The notes beneath the pieces were generated by a model that had not been told where the DNA came from, searched no databases, and was given only the letters and a program-made list of their open reading frames with translations. Shown here piece after piece: positions 1 to 13,589 of a stretch of 64,000 bases of DNA. Numbering within the stretch: the first letter of the stretch is position 1; every line of letters begins with the position of its first letter. Position numbers and translations under genes: made by a program. This DNA is from Fodinibacter sp963747405 (lineage in GTDB: Bacteria; Actinomycetota; Actinomycetes; Actinomycetales; Dermatophilaceae), in assembly GCA_963747405.1 (NCBI GenBank), contig CAVVFG010000010.1:285175-349174 (forward strand), in the 5' to 3' direction.

Positions 1-440
<440 letters not shown>

Positions 441-449
441 CAGGTGTGC

Positions 450-480
450 GGCCGGATGCCGTCCAGCACGGCATCCGGCC
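450..480. other. perfect hairpin in the rpoB-rpoC spacer
   Basis: An 11-bp perfect inverted repeat (GGCCGGATGCC at 450-460 and its complement at 470-480) with a 9-nt loop lies 9 nt after the rpoB stop. No T-tract follows. It could be an attenuator, an mRNA processing or stability element, or a weak terminator tuning rpoC; the sequence cannot decide. Its arms contain the GGATGCC heptamer that recurs in this window. Confidence 0.6.
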
Positions 481-544
481 CGGCACCGGCCCGACACCAC
501 ATCTGAACGACCACAGACCCACGTAGGACGAAAGAAGGAACCAC

Positions 545-4435
<3,891 letters not shown>

Positions 4436-4452
4436 CGGTCGGCCTTGCGCCC

Positions 4453-4502
4453 CGACGGGCGGGTCCGCCGGTGGGTCTCCCACCGCGCGGACCCGCCCGT
4501 CG
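4453..4502 (+). terminator. rpoC terminator
   Basis: A long GC-rich hairpin starts 17 nt after the rpoC stop: arms 4453-4475 and 4479-4502 pair over about 23 bp with one bulged base and a TCT loop. The U-tract is minimal (GCGTCTTCGT follows), as is common for actinobacterial intrinsic terminators. It separates rpoBC from the next gene, which has its own promoter. Confidence 0.85.
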
Positions 4503-4511
4503 GCGTCTTCG

Positions 4512-4517
4512 TAGGCT
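4512..4517 (+). promoter_or_regulatory. -10 box, probable leaderless promoter
   Basis: TAGGCT fits the TANNNT -10 consensus and ends 7 nt before the GTG at 4525. This spacing puts the transcription start at or next to the start codon, implying a leaderless mRNA. No Shine-Dalgarno sequence is visible. Confidence 0.5.
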
Positions 4518-4524
4518 GGCCGGT

Positions 4525-5265
4525 GTGACGGATGCCGGTGCCCGGCGGCCGCTGCCCGGCGCACCGGCCGAGGCGGTGACCCTCGCGCGGGCGCGGACAC
4601 CCCACGGTGAGGTGGCGCTGCGCCGCCGCGGCCCGGCGCTCGAGCTCGTGGTCGACGGCACCTTCGCCATGGACACCGTCGACACCAGCACGGAGGTGGC
4701 CCTGGCGCAGCGCGCGCTGGGCCACCACCCGTCGCCGGAGCGCGTGCTCGTCGGCGGGCTGGGCCTGGGGATGACGGCACGCGCCGTGCTCGCCGACCCC
4801 CGGGTGCGCCACGTCGACGTGGTCGAGCTCGCCGAGCCGCTCGTCGGCTGGGCGCGCGCTGCGCTGGTACCCGAGCTCGCCGGCATCGAGGGGGAGCGGT
4901 GCACCCTGCACGTCGCCGACGTGCTCGAGGTGCTCGCCGGCGCGGTGCCGCCGACCGGGCCGTGGGATGCCGTGCTGCTCGACGTCGACAACGGGCCCGA
5001 CTTCCTCGTGCACCCCTCCAACGCACCGCTGTACACCCCGGCGTTCCTCGGCCTGGCCCACTCGCTGCTGCGGCCCGGTGGGCGGCTCGTGGTGTGGTCC
5101 TCGCACCTGGCCCCCGCGCTGCTGCGGGCCCTCACCGAGGTGGCGGCCAGCGGCGACGAGGTCACCGAGGACGTCGTGCGGGTCGAGCGCGAGGGCCGCT
5201 CGTTCCGGTACGCCCTGTACACCTTGACCCGAGGCGGCAGCAGCACTGACAGGATGTCGCCGTGA
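4525..5265 (+). CDS. spermidine synthase-like class I SAM-dependent methyltransferase
   Basis: A 246-aa Rossmann-fold protein of the spermidine synthase/methyltransferase superfamily. The glycine-rich nucleotide motif VLVGGLGLGM (residues 74-83) is followed by the acidic strand-2 end HVDVVELAEP (97-104) and WDAVLLDVDNGP (147-158). These match SpeE-like proteins annotated without polyamine evidence; the substrate is unknown. I chose GTG 4525 rather than the longer open frame from 4471, because the upstream part lies inside the rpoC terminator and the -10 box at 4512 points to a leaderless start. The next gene overlaps by 4 nt (GTGA), suggesting translational coupling. Confidence 0.75.
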   Translation: MTDAGARRPLPGAPAEAVTLARARTPHGEVALRRRGPALELVVDGTFAMDTVDTSTEVALAQRALGHHPSPERVLVGGLGLGMTARAVLADPRVRHVDVVELAEPLVGWARAALVPELAGIEGERCTLHVADVLEVLAGAVPPTGPWDAVLLDVDNGPDFLVHPSNAPLYTPAFLGLAHSLLRPGGRLVVWSSHLAPALLRALTEVAASGDEVTEDVVRVEREGRSFRYALYTLTRGGSSTDRMSP

Positions 5266-5792
5266 ACCGCAACCTCGTCCTGCGCCGCGAGCGCCCGGAC
5301 GACACCGGGCCCACCCGGGTGCTGCACGACCTCGCGTTCGGGGTGCCGCAGGGGGCCGAGCACTCCCTCGAGACGCGCATCCTGGACCGGCTGCGCGCCG
5401 ACGGCGACGTCGTCGACGCCCTCACGCTGGTGGCCGACCTGCACGGGACGGTCGTCGGGCACCTCGTCTGCAGCCGCGCCACGATGGGGGAGGGGGCCGG
5501 CATCGCGCTCGGGCCGATCGCGGTGCACCCCGAGCACCAGGGCCAGGGCATCGGCTCGGCGATGGTCGCGGCGGTGCTCGTCACGGCCGACCTCGCCGGC
5601 GAACCGTCGGTGGTGCTGCTCGGTGACCCGGGCTGGTACGCCCACTTCGGCTTCGAGACCGCTGCCGAGCACGGCATCGGGTCGCCGGGCCCGTGGGCCG
5701 ACCGGTTCTTCCAGGTGCGTCCGCTGCAGGCGTGGCGCCCGGAGCTGGCCGGCGCCTTCCGCTACCCCCCGGCCTTCGACCTGGACTCCTGA
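5262..5792 (+). CDS. GNAT-family N-acetyltransferase
   Basis: A 176-aa acetyltransferase of the GNAT fold. The acetyl-CoA-binding motif A is clear at about residues 84-104 (LGPIAVHPEHQGQGIGSAMV, with the Q/R-x-x-G-x-G/A pattern QGQGIG). The C-terminal half, with WYAHFGFETAAEHGI, resembles the YhbS-like predicted acetyltransferases; the acceptor substrate is unknown. The GTG start overlaps the stop of the methyltransferase gene in a GTGA tetranucleotide, so the two are probably a bicistron. The str operon promoter begins immediately after the stop. Confidence 0.85.
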   Translation: MNRNLVLRRERPDDTGPTRVLHDLAFGVPQGAEHSLETRILDRLRADGDVVDALTLVADLHGTVVGHLVCSRATMGEGAGIALGPIAVHPEHQGQGIGSAMVAAVLVTADLAGEPSVVLLGDPGWYAHFGFETAAEHGIGSPGPWADRFFQVRPLQAWRPELAGAFRYPPAFDLDS

Positions 5793-5806
5793 GCAGGGGT
5801 AACGAT

Positions 5807-5836
5807 TTGGAGCGGTCCCCTGCGAACCGGTAATCT
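5807..5836 (+). promoter_or_regulatory. sigma70-type promoter of the str operon
   Basis: A -35 like TTGGAG (5807-5812), an 18-bp spacer and a -10 TAATCT (5831-5836) lie 240 nt upstream of rpsL. This is one of the best promoter matches in the window and leaves an untranslated leader of roughly 230 nt. Confidence 0.6.
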
Positions 5837-5983
5837 TGGTCATCGTGTCTGGCTAGGTCCAGGCCCAGGAGCCGAGCTCCTCGCCGCAAGGCGCGGAACC
5901 GGCCTCGCCCACCTCTTGCCGGGCGCCCCACTCCTGCAGTTCGCGCAGGTGACTCATGGGGAGTGCAGGGAGGAGCACCCGGT

Positions 5984-6017
5984 GCGACACACCCGACGTC
6001 GGGGGCCGCACCGGACA
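5984..6017 (+). promoter_or_regulatory. rpsL leader motif shared with rpsJ
   Basis: GCGACACACCCGAC followed by a GC block and CACCGGACA is repeated almost exactly in the rpsJ leader (13907-13943). Here an 8-bp stem (CCGGTGCG 5979-5986 with CGCACCGG 6007-6014) encloses CCCGACGTCGGG. It sits 58 nt before the rpsL start. A structured ribosomal-protein leader is inferred; the ligand is unknown. Confidence 0.55.
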
Positions 6018-6075
6018 TCCCAAGGAGCCACGGCACCGTAGCCGCGGCATCGACCAGACAAGCAAAGGAACCAGG

Positions 6076-6450
6076 TTGCCTACCATCAACCAGCTGGTGC
6101 GCAAGGGCCGGCAGGACAAGACCACCAAGGTCAAGACTCCTGCCCTCAAGGGCTCTCCGCAGCGCCGCGGTGTGTGCACCCGCGTGTACACCACCACCCC
6201 CAAGAAGCCGAACTCCGCCCTGCGCAAGGTCGCCCGCGTGCGGCTCACCAGCGGCATCGAGGTCACCGCGTACATCCCCGGCGTCGGCCACAACCTGCAG
6301 GAGCACTCGATGGTGCTCGTGCGTGGCGGTCGGGTGAAGGACCTCCCCGGTGTGCGCTACAAGATCATCCGCGGCGCCCTCGACACCCAGGGCGTCAAGA
6401 ACCGCCAGCAGGCCCGCAGCCGCTACGGCGCGAAGAAGGTGAAGGGCTGA
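6076..6450 (+). CDS. rpsL: 30S ribosomal protein S12
   Basis: S12 of the decoding centre, 124 aa. The family-standard N-terminus MPTINQLVRKGR begins at a TTG codon (6076), preceded by AAAGGA with a 6-nt spacing, so the start is TTG rather than the upstream ATGs in the leader. The PKKPNSALRKVARV block and GVGHNLQEHS are intact. K43 and K88, the positions at which streptomycin-resistance substitutions occur, both carry the wild-type lysine. First gene of the str operon; its stop overlaps the rpsG ATG by one nucleotide (TGATG). Confidence 0.98.
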   Translation: MPTINQLVRKGRQDKTTKVKTPALKGSPQRRGVCTRVYTTTPKKPNSALRKVARVRLTSGIEVTAYIPGVGHNLQEHSMVLVRGGRVKDLPGVRYKIIRGALDTQGVKNRQQARSRYGAKKVKG

Positions 6451-6920
6451 TGCCTCGCAAGGGACCCGCTCCGAAGCGGCCGCTCGTCGTCGACCCGGTC
6501 TACCAGTCCCCGCTGGTGACCTCGCTGGTCAACAAGATCCTGCTCGACGGCAAGAAGTCGATCGCCGAGACCATCGTCTACGGCGCCCTCGAGGGCTGCC
6601 GCGAGAAGACCGGTACCGACCCGGTGCAGACGCTCAAGCGCGCGCTCGACAACATCAAGCCGACCCTCGAGGTCAAGTCGCGCCGCGTCGGCGGTGCGAC
6701 CTACCAGGTTCCGGTCGAGGTCAAGCCCAACCGCGCGACGACGCTGTCGCTGCGCTGGCTGGTCGGCTACTCGCGCCAGCGGCGCGAGAAGACCATGACC
6801 GAGCGCCTCATGAACGAGATCCTCGACGCCTCCAACGGCCTCGGCGCCGCTGTCAAGCGCCGCGAGGACACCCACAAGATGGCCGAGTCCAACAAGGCCT
6901 TCGCGCACTACCGCTGGTGA
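6450..6920 (+). CDS. rpsG: 30S ribosomal protein S7
   Basis: S7, 156 aa, the usual bacterial length. It nucleates folding of the 16S rRNA 3' domain and lines the E site. The N-terminus MPRKGPAPKR and the conserved segment RRVGGATYQVPVEV near residues 77-90 identify it. The ATG overlaps the rpsL stop, implying translational coupling. A strong hairpin follows before fusA, so fusA may be partly uncoupled from rpsLG. Confidence 0.98.
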   Translation: MPRKGPAPKRPLVVDPVYQSPLVTSLVNKILLDGKKSIAETIVYGALEGCREKTGTDPVQTLKRALDNIKPTLEVKSRRVGGATYQVPVEVKPNRATTLSLRWLVGYSRQRREKTMTERLMNEILDASNGLGAAVKRREDTHKMAESNKAFAHYRW

Positions 6921-6926
6921 CCCCCT

Positions 6927-6972
6927 GCCGCGGTATGCCGCCCGCACCACCGTGCGCGCGGCATACCGCGGC
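6927..6972. terminator. hairpin between rpsG and fusA
   Basis: A 15-bp perfect stem (6927-6941 with 6958-6972; arms contain GGTATGCC and GGCATACC) with a 16-nt loop begins 7 nt after the rpsG stop. No T-tract follows. It could be an attenuator that lowers readthrough into fusA, or an mRNA stability element. Confidence 0.6.
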
Positions 6973-7038
6973 CGTGGTCGGCGTTGACCGACCCGCACCA
7001 GGAACCGCACACCCCGCGAACGAGACGAGAGCACGCAC

Positions 7039-9153
7039 GTGGCACAGGACGTCCTGACGGACCTCAAGAAGGTCCGCAACATCGGCATCATGGCGCACAT
7101 CGACGCCGGCAAGACCACGGTGACCGAGCGCATCCTCTTCTACACCGGCGTCAACCGGAAGATGGGCGAGACGCACGACGGCGCCTCCACCACCGACTGG
7201 ATGGAGCAGGAGAAGGAGCGCGGCATCACGATCACGTCGGCCGCCGTGACCTCCTTCTGGGAGAACAACCAGGTCAACATCATCGACACCCCTGGCCACG
7301 TCGACTTCACCGTCGAGGTCGAGCGCTCACTGCGCGTGCTCGACGGTGCGGTGGCGGTCTTCGACGGCAAGGAGGGCGTCGAGCCGCAGTCCGAGACCGT
7401 GTGGCGCCAGGCCGACAAGTACAACGTGCCGCGCATCTGCTTCGTCAACAAGATGGACAAGCTCGGGGCCGACTTCTACTTCACCGTCGACACCATCAAG
7501 GACCGCCTCGGCGCCGAGCCTCTCGTGCTCCAGCTGCCGATCGGTGCCGAGAGCGACTTCATCGGCGTCATCGACCTGATCCACATGCGCGCCCTGGTCT
7601 GGCCCGGCGACGCCAAGGGTGACGTCACCCTCGGCGCCAAGTACGAGGTCCAGGAGATCCCGGCCGAGCTCGCCGAGAAGGCGGCGGAGTACCGCCACCA
7701 CCTCGTCGAGCGCGTGGCCGAGGCCGACGACACCCTGATGGAGAAGTACCTCGACGGGGGCGAGCTCACCGCCGACGAGATCGTGGCCGGCATCCGCCAG
7801 CTCACCATCTCCTCCGAGCTCTACCCGGTGCTGTGCGGCTCCGCGTTCAAGAACCGCGGTGTGCAGCCGATGCTCGACGCCGTCATCTCCTACCTGCCCT
7901 CCCCGCTCGACGTGCCGGCCATGGTCGGCCACGCGGTCGGCAACGAGGAGGAGAAGGTGGCGCGCGAGCCCAGCACCACCGAGCCGTTCTCCGCACTGGC
8001 GTTCAAGGTCGCCTCGCACCCGTTCTTCGGCACCCTGACCTTCATCCGGGTCTACTCCGGCCACATCACCGCGGGCACCCAGGTGCTCAACGCGACCAAG
8101 GTCAAGAAGGAGCGCATCGGGAAGCTGTTCCAGATGCACGCCAACAAGGAGAACCCGGTCGGCGAGGCCCTCGCGGGTCACATCTACGCGGCCATCGGCC
8201 TGAAGAACACGACCACCGGTGACACGCTGTGCGACATCGACAGCCCGGTCGTGCTCGAGTCGATGACCTTCCCGGAGCCGGTCATCCAGGTGGCCATCGA
8301 GCCCAAGACCAAGGGCGACCAGGAGAAGCTCGGCACGGCGATCCAGAAGCTGGCCGAGGAGGACCCGACCTTCCAGGTGCACCTCGACGAGGACACCGGC
8401 CAGACGATCATCGCCGGCATGGGCGAGCTGCACCTCGACATCCTCGTCGACCGCATGCGGCGCGAGTTCAAGGTCGAGGCCAACGTCGGCAAGCCGCAGG
8501 TCGCGTACCGCGAGACGATCAAGCGCTCCATCGACAAGTACGACTACACCCACAAGAAGCAGACCGGTGGCTCCGGCCAGTTCGCCAAGGTGCAGATCGC
8601 GCTCGAGCCGCTCGACACCGCCGACGGCGAGATGTACGAGTTCTCGAACAAGGTCACCGGTGGGCGCATCCCGCGCGAGTACATCCCCTCGGTCGACCAC
8701 GGCATCCAGGACGCCATGCAGTACGGCGTGCTCGCCGGCTACCCGCTGGTCGGCATCAAGGCCACCCTGCTCGACGGCGCCTACCACGACGTCGACTCCT
8801 CGGAGATGGCGTTCAAGATCGCCGGCTCGATGGCCCTGAAGGAGGCCGTGCGCAAGTGCGAGCCCGTGCTCCTCGAGCCGATGATGGCCGTGGAGGTGCG
8901 CACCCCCGAGGACTACATGGGTGACGTCATCGGCGACATCAACTCCCGCCGCGGCCACATCCAGGCCATGGAGGACATCAGCGGTGCCAAGGTCGTGCGC
9001 GGCCTGGTCCCGCTGTCGGAGATGTTCGGCTACGTCGGCGACCTGCGGTCCAAGACCCAGGGTCGCGCGAACTACTCCATGGAGTTCGACTCCTACGCCG
9101 AGGTCCCCAAGTCGGTGGCCGAGGAGATCGTCAAGAAGACCCGAGGCGAGTGA
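7039..9153 (+). CDS. fusA: translation elongation factor G
   Basis: EF-G, 704 aa, the GTPase that drives translocation. G1 AHIDAGKTT (residues 19-27), switch II DTPGHVDF and G4 NKMDK are all present, followed by domains II-V including the domain IV segment GGRIPREYIPSV. A GTG start gives MAQDVLTDLKKVRNIGIMAHIDAGK. It is the third gene of the str operon, 118 nt after rpsG and 120 nt before tuf. Length and motifs are fully canonical, with no sign of duplication or of an antibiotic-protection paralogue. Confidence 0.98.
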   Translation: MAQDVLTDLKKVRNIGIMAHIDAGKTTVTERILFYTGVNRKMGETHDGASTTDWMEQEKERGITITSAAVTSFWENNQVNIIDTPGHVDFTVEVERSLRVLDGAVAVFDGKEGVEPQSETVWRQADKYNVPRICFVNKMDKLGADFYFTVDTIKDRLGAEPLVLQLPIGAESDFIGVIDLIHMRALVWPGDAKGDVTLGAKYEVQEIPAELAEKAAEYRHHLVERVAEADDTLMEKYLDGGELTADEIVAGIRQLTISSELYPVLCGSAFKNRGVQPMLDAVISYLPSPLDVPAMVGHAVGNEEEKVAREPSTTEPFSALAFKVASHPFFGTLTFIRVYSGHITAGTQVLNATKVKKERIGKLFQMHANKENPVGEALAGHIYAAIGLKNTTTGDTLCDIDSPVVLESMTFPEPVIQVAIEPKTKGDQEKLGTAIQKLAEEDPTFQVHLDEDTGQTIIAGMGELHLDILVDRMRREFKVEANVGKPQVAYRETIKRSIDKYDYTHKKQTGGSGQFAKVQIALEPLDTADGEMYEFSNKVTGGRIPREYIPSVDHGIQDAMQYGVLAGYPLVGIKATLLDGAYHDVDSSEMAFKIAGSMALKEAVRKCEPVLLEPMMAVEVRTPEDYMGDVIGDINSRRGHIQAMEDISGAKVVRGLVPLSEMFGYVGDLRSKTQGRANYSMEFDSYAEVPKSVAEEIVKKTRGE

Positions 9154-9157
9154 CCGC

Positions 9158-9163
9158 TAGACT
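9158..9163 (+). promoter_or_regulatory. possible -10 box upstream of tuf
   Basis: TAGACT in the fusA-tuf spacer matches TANNNT, 110 nt before the tuf start. I see no convincing -35. A separate tuf promoter is common in actinobacteria, so this is a plausible but weak call. Confidence 0.3.
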
Positions 9164-9273
9164 GGTCGCTGGTCTCGGCTGCAGCACCCCAACCAACCAC
9201 CCCCCAAGTACGACGCCACGTCCTGCCCGGTCGTAAAGGCGTTTCACGAGAAGAGTCCTGAGGAGGACATCAA

Positions 9274-10470
<1,197 letters not shown>

Positions 10471-10496
10471 CCTGACGCCGGGCTCGCCCGGCACCA

Positions 10497-10535
10497 CCGA
10501 AGGGCCCCAGCACCGAGTGTGCGGGGGCCCTTCGG
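10497..10535. terminator. tuf terminator
   Basis: A 12-bp stem (CCGAAGGGCCCC 10497-10508 with its complement 10524-10535) follows tuf. The hairpin's arms are nearly identical to those of the terminator behind the kinase at 12555-12590. Confidence 0.8.
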
Positions 10536-10541
10536 CCGTGC

Positions 10542-10782
10542 TCAGACCCGTACGCTCGCGGCGGTCCGGGCGCGGGGGAGCGTGCGCACCGACCGGGACA
10601 GCAGCACGCTGAACGCGACCGCGACCACGAGCAGGCCGACCCTGGGGTCGACGCCGAGCACCACCATCGGGATGCCGAGCAACGAGACCGCGACCATGCC
10701 GACCAGGAGCGGCCGTGGGGAGTGGGACCCGCAGCAGCACCAGGGTCGTGACGAGCGCGCCCGCGGCCTCGGCCGGCAGCAC
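10542..10782 (-). pseudogene. small membrane-protein ORF with a frame break
   Basis: On the minus strand two frames each show half of one plausible protein: an N-terminal part (LPAEAAGALVTTLVLLRVPLP) and, after a +1 shift near 10707, a hydrophobic part (LVGMVAVSLLGIPMVVLGVD, then VGLLVVAVAFSVLLSRSVR) ending at a TGA at 10542-10544. Together these would make a protein of about 80-90 residues with two or three membrane segments. The true start is unclear; the open frame extends a little upstream of 10782. It could be a decayed gene, a sequencing error in a GC-rich run, or chance. It lies immediately downstream of the tuf terminator and convergent with tuf. Confidence 0.35.
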
Positions 10783-10928
10783 CCAGCCCCACGGGGCTCG
10801 GGCCTCCGGCTGCCGGGCCGATCGGTGGGTGGGGCCCGGCCGGCTGGGTAGGTGACCCGGGCGAGTGCTGCGCAGTGTGCGGTCGGCACCTGCCCGCCCA
10901 CAACCGTTGCCCCGAAGGAGAGCACCCC

Positions 10929-12527
10929 ATGAGCACGGGTGACGACGTCCTCGTCGGGCGCTACCGGCTGCTGCAGCAGATCGGGGCCGGCGGGATGGGG
11001 GTGGTGTGGCGGGCCTACGACGAGCGCCTCGGCCGCGACGTCGCCGTGAAGCGGCTGCACCCCGCCGTGGGCCCCGACGACCCCGACGCGCAGCTGTCGT
11101 CGCACCGGGCGATGCGCGAGGCCCGGATCACCGCCCGGCTGCACCACCCGCACGCGGTGCCGGTCTTCGACGTGGTCGAGCACCGGGGCCAGCCGTGCCT
11201 GGTGATGCAGTACTTCCCGTCGTCGAGCCTGGCCGAGCTGATGACCACCGGCCCGGCACTGCCCGTGCCCCAGGTGGCCAGGATCGGGGCGGAGGTGGCG
11301 TCGGCGCTGGCCGCTGCCCACGACGCCGGCATCGTGCACCGTGACGTCAAGCCCGCCAATGTGCTCGTGGCACCCGACGGCACCGCCAAGATCAGCGACT
11401 TCGGCATCTCGCACGCGATGGGCGATGTGTCCCTGACCTCGAGCGGCCTGGTGACCGGCACCCCGGCCTACCTCGCCCCCGAGGTCGCTCGCGGGGAGCC
11501 GGCCACGCCCGCCTCCGACGTCTTCTCGCTGGGGTCGACGATCTACACCGTGCTCGAGGGGCGCACCCCGTTCGGCACGCACGACAACCCGATGGCCCTG
11601 CTGCACCGGGTGGCCTCCGGAGAGGTCGAACCCCCCCGGAACGCAGCAGTGCTGACAGCACTGCTGACCTCGATGCTGGCCGCCCGGCCGCAGGACCGGC
11701 CCGACATGGCGCAGGTGGCTCGAGAGCTCGGCCGGGTGGGGGCCACGGCGGACGCCAGTGACGTCGACGTCGCCGTGCCGGACGGCGGCGATGGTGGTCC
11801 GAACGGGCCCTCCTCGGTCGACGGGCCGGTCACCGGGCCCGAGGACCCCCTGGGGGCCTTGCGCGGCGGCGGGCAGCCGCCGCCGGCGGGGGAGCGGACC
11901 GGCGACACCCGGCGGACCCGCCGCCGGCTGCTCCTGGCGGTGCTCGCCCTGGTGGCAGCCGTCGCCGCCGTCGCCGTCGTGCTGGCGCTGCGTCCGGACC
12001 CAGCGCCCACCGTGGCGCCGGCCCGGTCCGCGGCCAGCGGGCCCTCGCCGAGCCCGAGCTCGCCGCCCACGACGGCCGCGCCGACGCCGAGCGCGACGAG
12101 CAGTGCCCCGGCTCGGACGAGCAGCGCCCCGGCCCCGTCTCGCACACCCACCCAGTCCCCGTCGCCGAAGCCGTCCACCTCGCCGGCTGCCGAGGGCAGT
12201 CCCTCGGCACGTGAGCTGGGCGCCGCGGTGCAGGACTACTACGCCCTGCTGCCGGGTGACCTGGATGCCGGGTGGGCGCGCCTCACGCCTCGGTACCAGC
12301 GCACCACGGCACGCAACCGCGAGTACTACGCGTCGTTCTGGGGAGCGATCGACCGGGTGTCGCTCTCGGACGTCACGGCATCCGCCCCCGACTCGGTCAC
12401 CGCCACCGTCACCTACGAGTACGCCGACGGCCGGGTGTTCGTCGAGCGCACCTCCTACCGGCTGGTCCGCCAGGACGGCCGGCTCGAGATCGACCGGTCC
12501 AGGGTGCTGAGCAGCAAGCAGCGGTGA
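10929..12527 (+). CDS. membrane-anchored Ser/Thr protein kinase (PknB type)
   Basis: A 532-aa Hanks-type kinase. Catalytic domain: glycine loop GAGGMG (residues 19-24), VAVK with lysine 41, HRDVKPANV (137-145) and DFG (157-159), then TGTPAYLAPE. A single membrane helix lies at about 334-354 after an Arg-rich stop-transfer patch. A Pro/Ser/Thr-rich spacer (about 356-420) and an extracytoplasmic C-terminal domain of about 105 aa (ARELGAAVQDYYALLPGD...) follow, rather than PASTA repeats, so the sensed ligand is unknown. ATG 10929 was chosen because GAAGGAG lies 8 nt upstream and the kinase starts directly after it. It sits between tuf and the S10 operon, not a usual place for a kinase. Confidence 0.88.
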   Translation: MSTGDDVLVGRYRLLQQIGAGGMGVVWRAYDERLGRDVAVKRLHPAVGPDDPDAQLSSHRAMREARITARLHHPHAVPVFDVVEHRGQPCLVMQYFPSSSLAELMTTGPALPVPQVARIGAEVASALAAAHDAGIVHRDVKPANVLVAPDGTAKISDFGISHAMGDVSLTSSGLVTGTPAYLAPEVARGEPATPASDVFSLGSTIYTVLEGRTPFGTHDNPMALLHRVASGEVEPPRNAAVLTALLTSMLAARPQDRPDMAQVARELGRVGATADASDVDVAVPDGGDGGPNGPSSVDGPVTGPEDPLGALRGGGQPPPAGERTGDTRRTRRRLLLAVLALVAAVAAVAVVLALRPDPAPTVAPARSAASGPSPSPSSPPTTAAPTPSATSSAPARTSSAPAPSRTPTQSPSPKPSTSPAAEGSPSARELGAAVQDYYALLPGDLDAGWARLTPRYQRTTARNREYYASFWGAIDRVSLSDVTASAPDSVTATVTYEYADGRVFVERTSYRLVRQDGRLEIDRSRVLSSKQR

Positions 12528-12554
12528 CGGACCACCCCGGCACCGGGCGCACCG

Positions 12555-12590
12555 GAAGGGCCCCCGCACCAGGTGGTGTGGGGGCCCTTC
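12555..12590. terminator. bidirectional terminator between kinase and secreted protein
   Basis: A 16-bp stem with one G-U pair (GAAGGGCCCCCGCACC 12555-12570 with 12575-12590) and a 4-nt loop lies between convergent genes. Its arms closely match the tuf terminator 2 kb upstream. Confidence 0.8.
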
Positions 12591-12604
12591 GCGGTGCTGT
12601 CAGG

Positions 12605-13447
12605 TCAGCAGGTGAGGGCGATGTGGAAGATGGTGTCGTCCGGCTCTCCGGTGGAGGAGTCCTTGACCGACACGTAGACGGTGCTGTCCTGCGAGAAGTC
12701 CGAGTCGGTGGAGATCTCGTGCACCGGGGTGAAGAGGTAGTCGGTGGCCAGGGCGACGCAGCCGGTGACGTTGCGGTTGAAGGTCAGCGAGTACTCACCG
12801 ATGCTGTCGCGGGTGGCGCTCACCAGGCCGGACTGGATGTCGGCGTAGACCAGTGCGTCGACCCCGTCCGTGGCGTCGATCGTGGCGTAGAGCGGCTGGA
12901 CGTAGTAGCCGGCGACGTCGGCGAAGACGTGCGCGGTGCCCGGGGTCTGGAGCGAGAACTGGGCCAGGGCGTTGACCGGCATGGTCACCATGTTGGCGAT
13001 CGGGCCGGACGGGTTGTAGTTCACCATCGAGGCCAGGGGCTGCGGTTCACCGGCGGCCCAGCCCTTGAGGTCGCTGGTGTTGCCCAGCGAGATGGCGCCC
13101 AGGTTGAGCTGCACCGCCATGGCGATGTCCGGGATGTTGCAGGTGCCGGCAAAGCCGCCCTGAGCCGCGTAGCTCGCCAACGACGCGCTGTAGGTGCGAG
13201 TGCCGTGCAGGGCGCCTCCGGCCTTGCGGGTGTCGATGATGCGGCACGGCGTCACCGAGATGAACTGCAGGTCGGAGCCGGGCGCCATGGCGGGGGCCGC
13301 CAGCGCGCTGGCGGCCAGGGCCGGGCGCTCGGCACCGGTGCCGGGCTGTGGACCGCCGGCGGCGTTGGCGCCGGCGGCACCGGCAAGGAGGAGGGCGGCG
13401 CCGGCAAGAGCGATGCCAGCCCGACGAACGTGGGTGGGTTTGCGCAT
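12605..13447 (-). CDS. secreted protein with a TPCRIIDTR-type beta domain
   Basis: A 280-aa exported protein of unknown role. An N-terminal signal peptide is clear: MRKPTHVRRAG, then a hydrophobic core (IALAGAALLLAGAAGANAA, about residues 12-30). The mature part holds the module marked by VTPCRIIDTR (about 65-74), a CNIP...MAVQLNLGAI core, a SMVNYNPSGPIANMVTMPV segment and a closing ADVAGYY. This module is familiar from extracellular proteins of actinobacteria and myxobacteria. A roughly 95-aa C-terminal domain with two cysteines follows. ATG 13447 is preceded by GAAGGAG, which favours it over upstream starts. The gene is convergent to the kinase and has a CRP-type palindrome upstream. Confidence 0.75.
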   Translation of the reverse strand: MRKPTHVRRAGIALAGAALLLAGAAGANAAGGPQPGTGAERPALAASALAAPAMAPGSDLQFISVTPCRIIDTRKAGGALHGTRTYSASLASYAAQGGFAGTCNIPDIAMAVQLNLGAISLGNTSDLKGWAAGEPQPLASMVNYNPSGPIANMVTMPVNALAQFSLQTPGTAHVFADVAGYYVQPLYATIDATDGVDALVYADIQSGLVSATRDSIGEYSLTFNRNVTGCVALATDYLFTPVHEISTDSDFSQDSTVYVSVKDSSTGEPDDTIFHIALTC

Positions 13448-13573
13448 GATGAGGGGGCTCCTTCGTACGGTGTCCGGGGCGGCTCGGAGGTCGCCTCGAG
13501 GACCGCGTAGGTGGACACGGGCCATGTCAGGGGTAGCGCGCCGCAAGCGTCCCGGTCCAACGGTTGGGCAGAA

Positions 13574-13589
13574 TGTGACGCAGGTCACA
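13574..13589. promoter_or_regulatory. CRP/GlxR-type operator
   Basis: TGTGACGCAGGTCACA is a perfect match to the half-sites TGTGA-N6-TCACA of the CRP/FNR family (GlxR or CRP in actinobacteria). It lies 127 nt upstream of the secreted-protein start and about 110 nt upstream of the putative rpsJ promoter, so it more likely regulates the former. Confidence 0.5.

Noticed and set aside
12272..13510. A 412-codon plus-strand ORF across the end of the kinase gene
   Set aside because: It is antisense to the secreted-protein gene, crosses the bidirectional terminator and has shadow composition.
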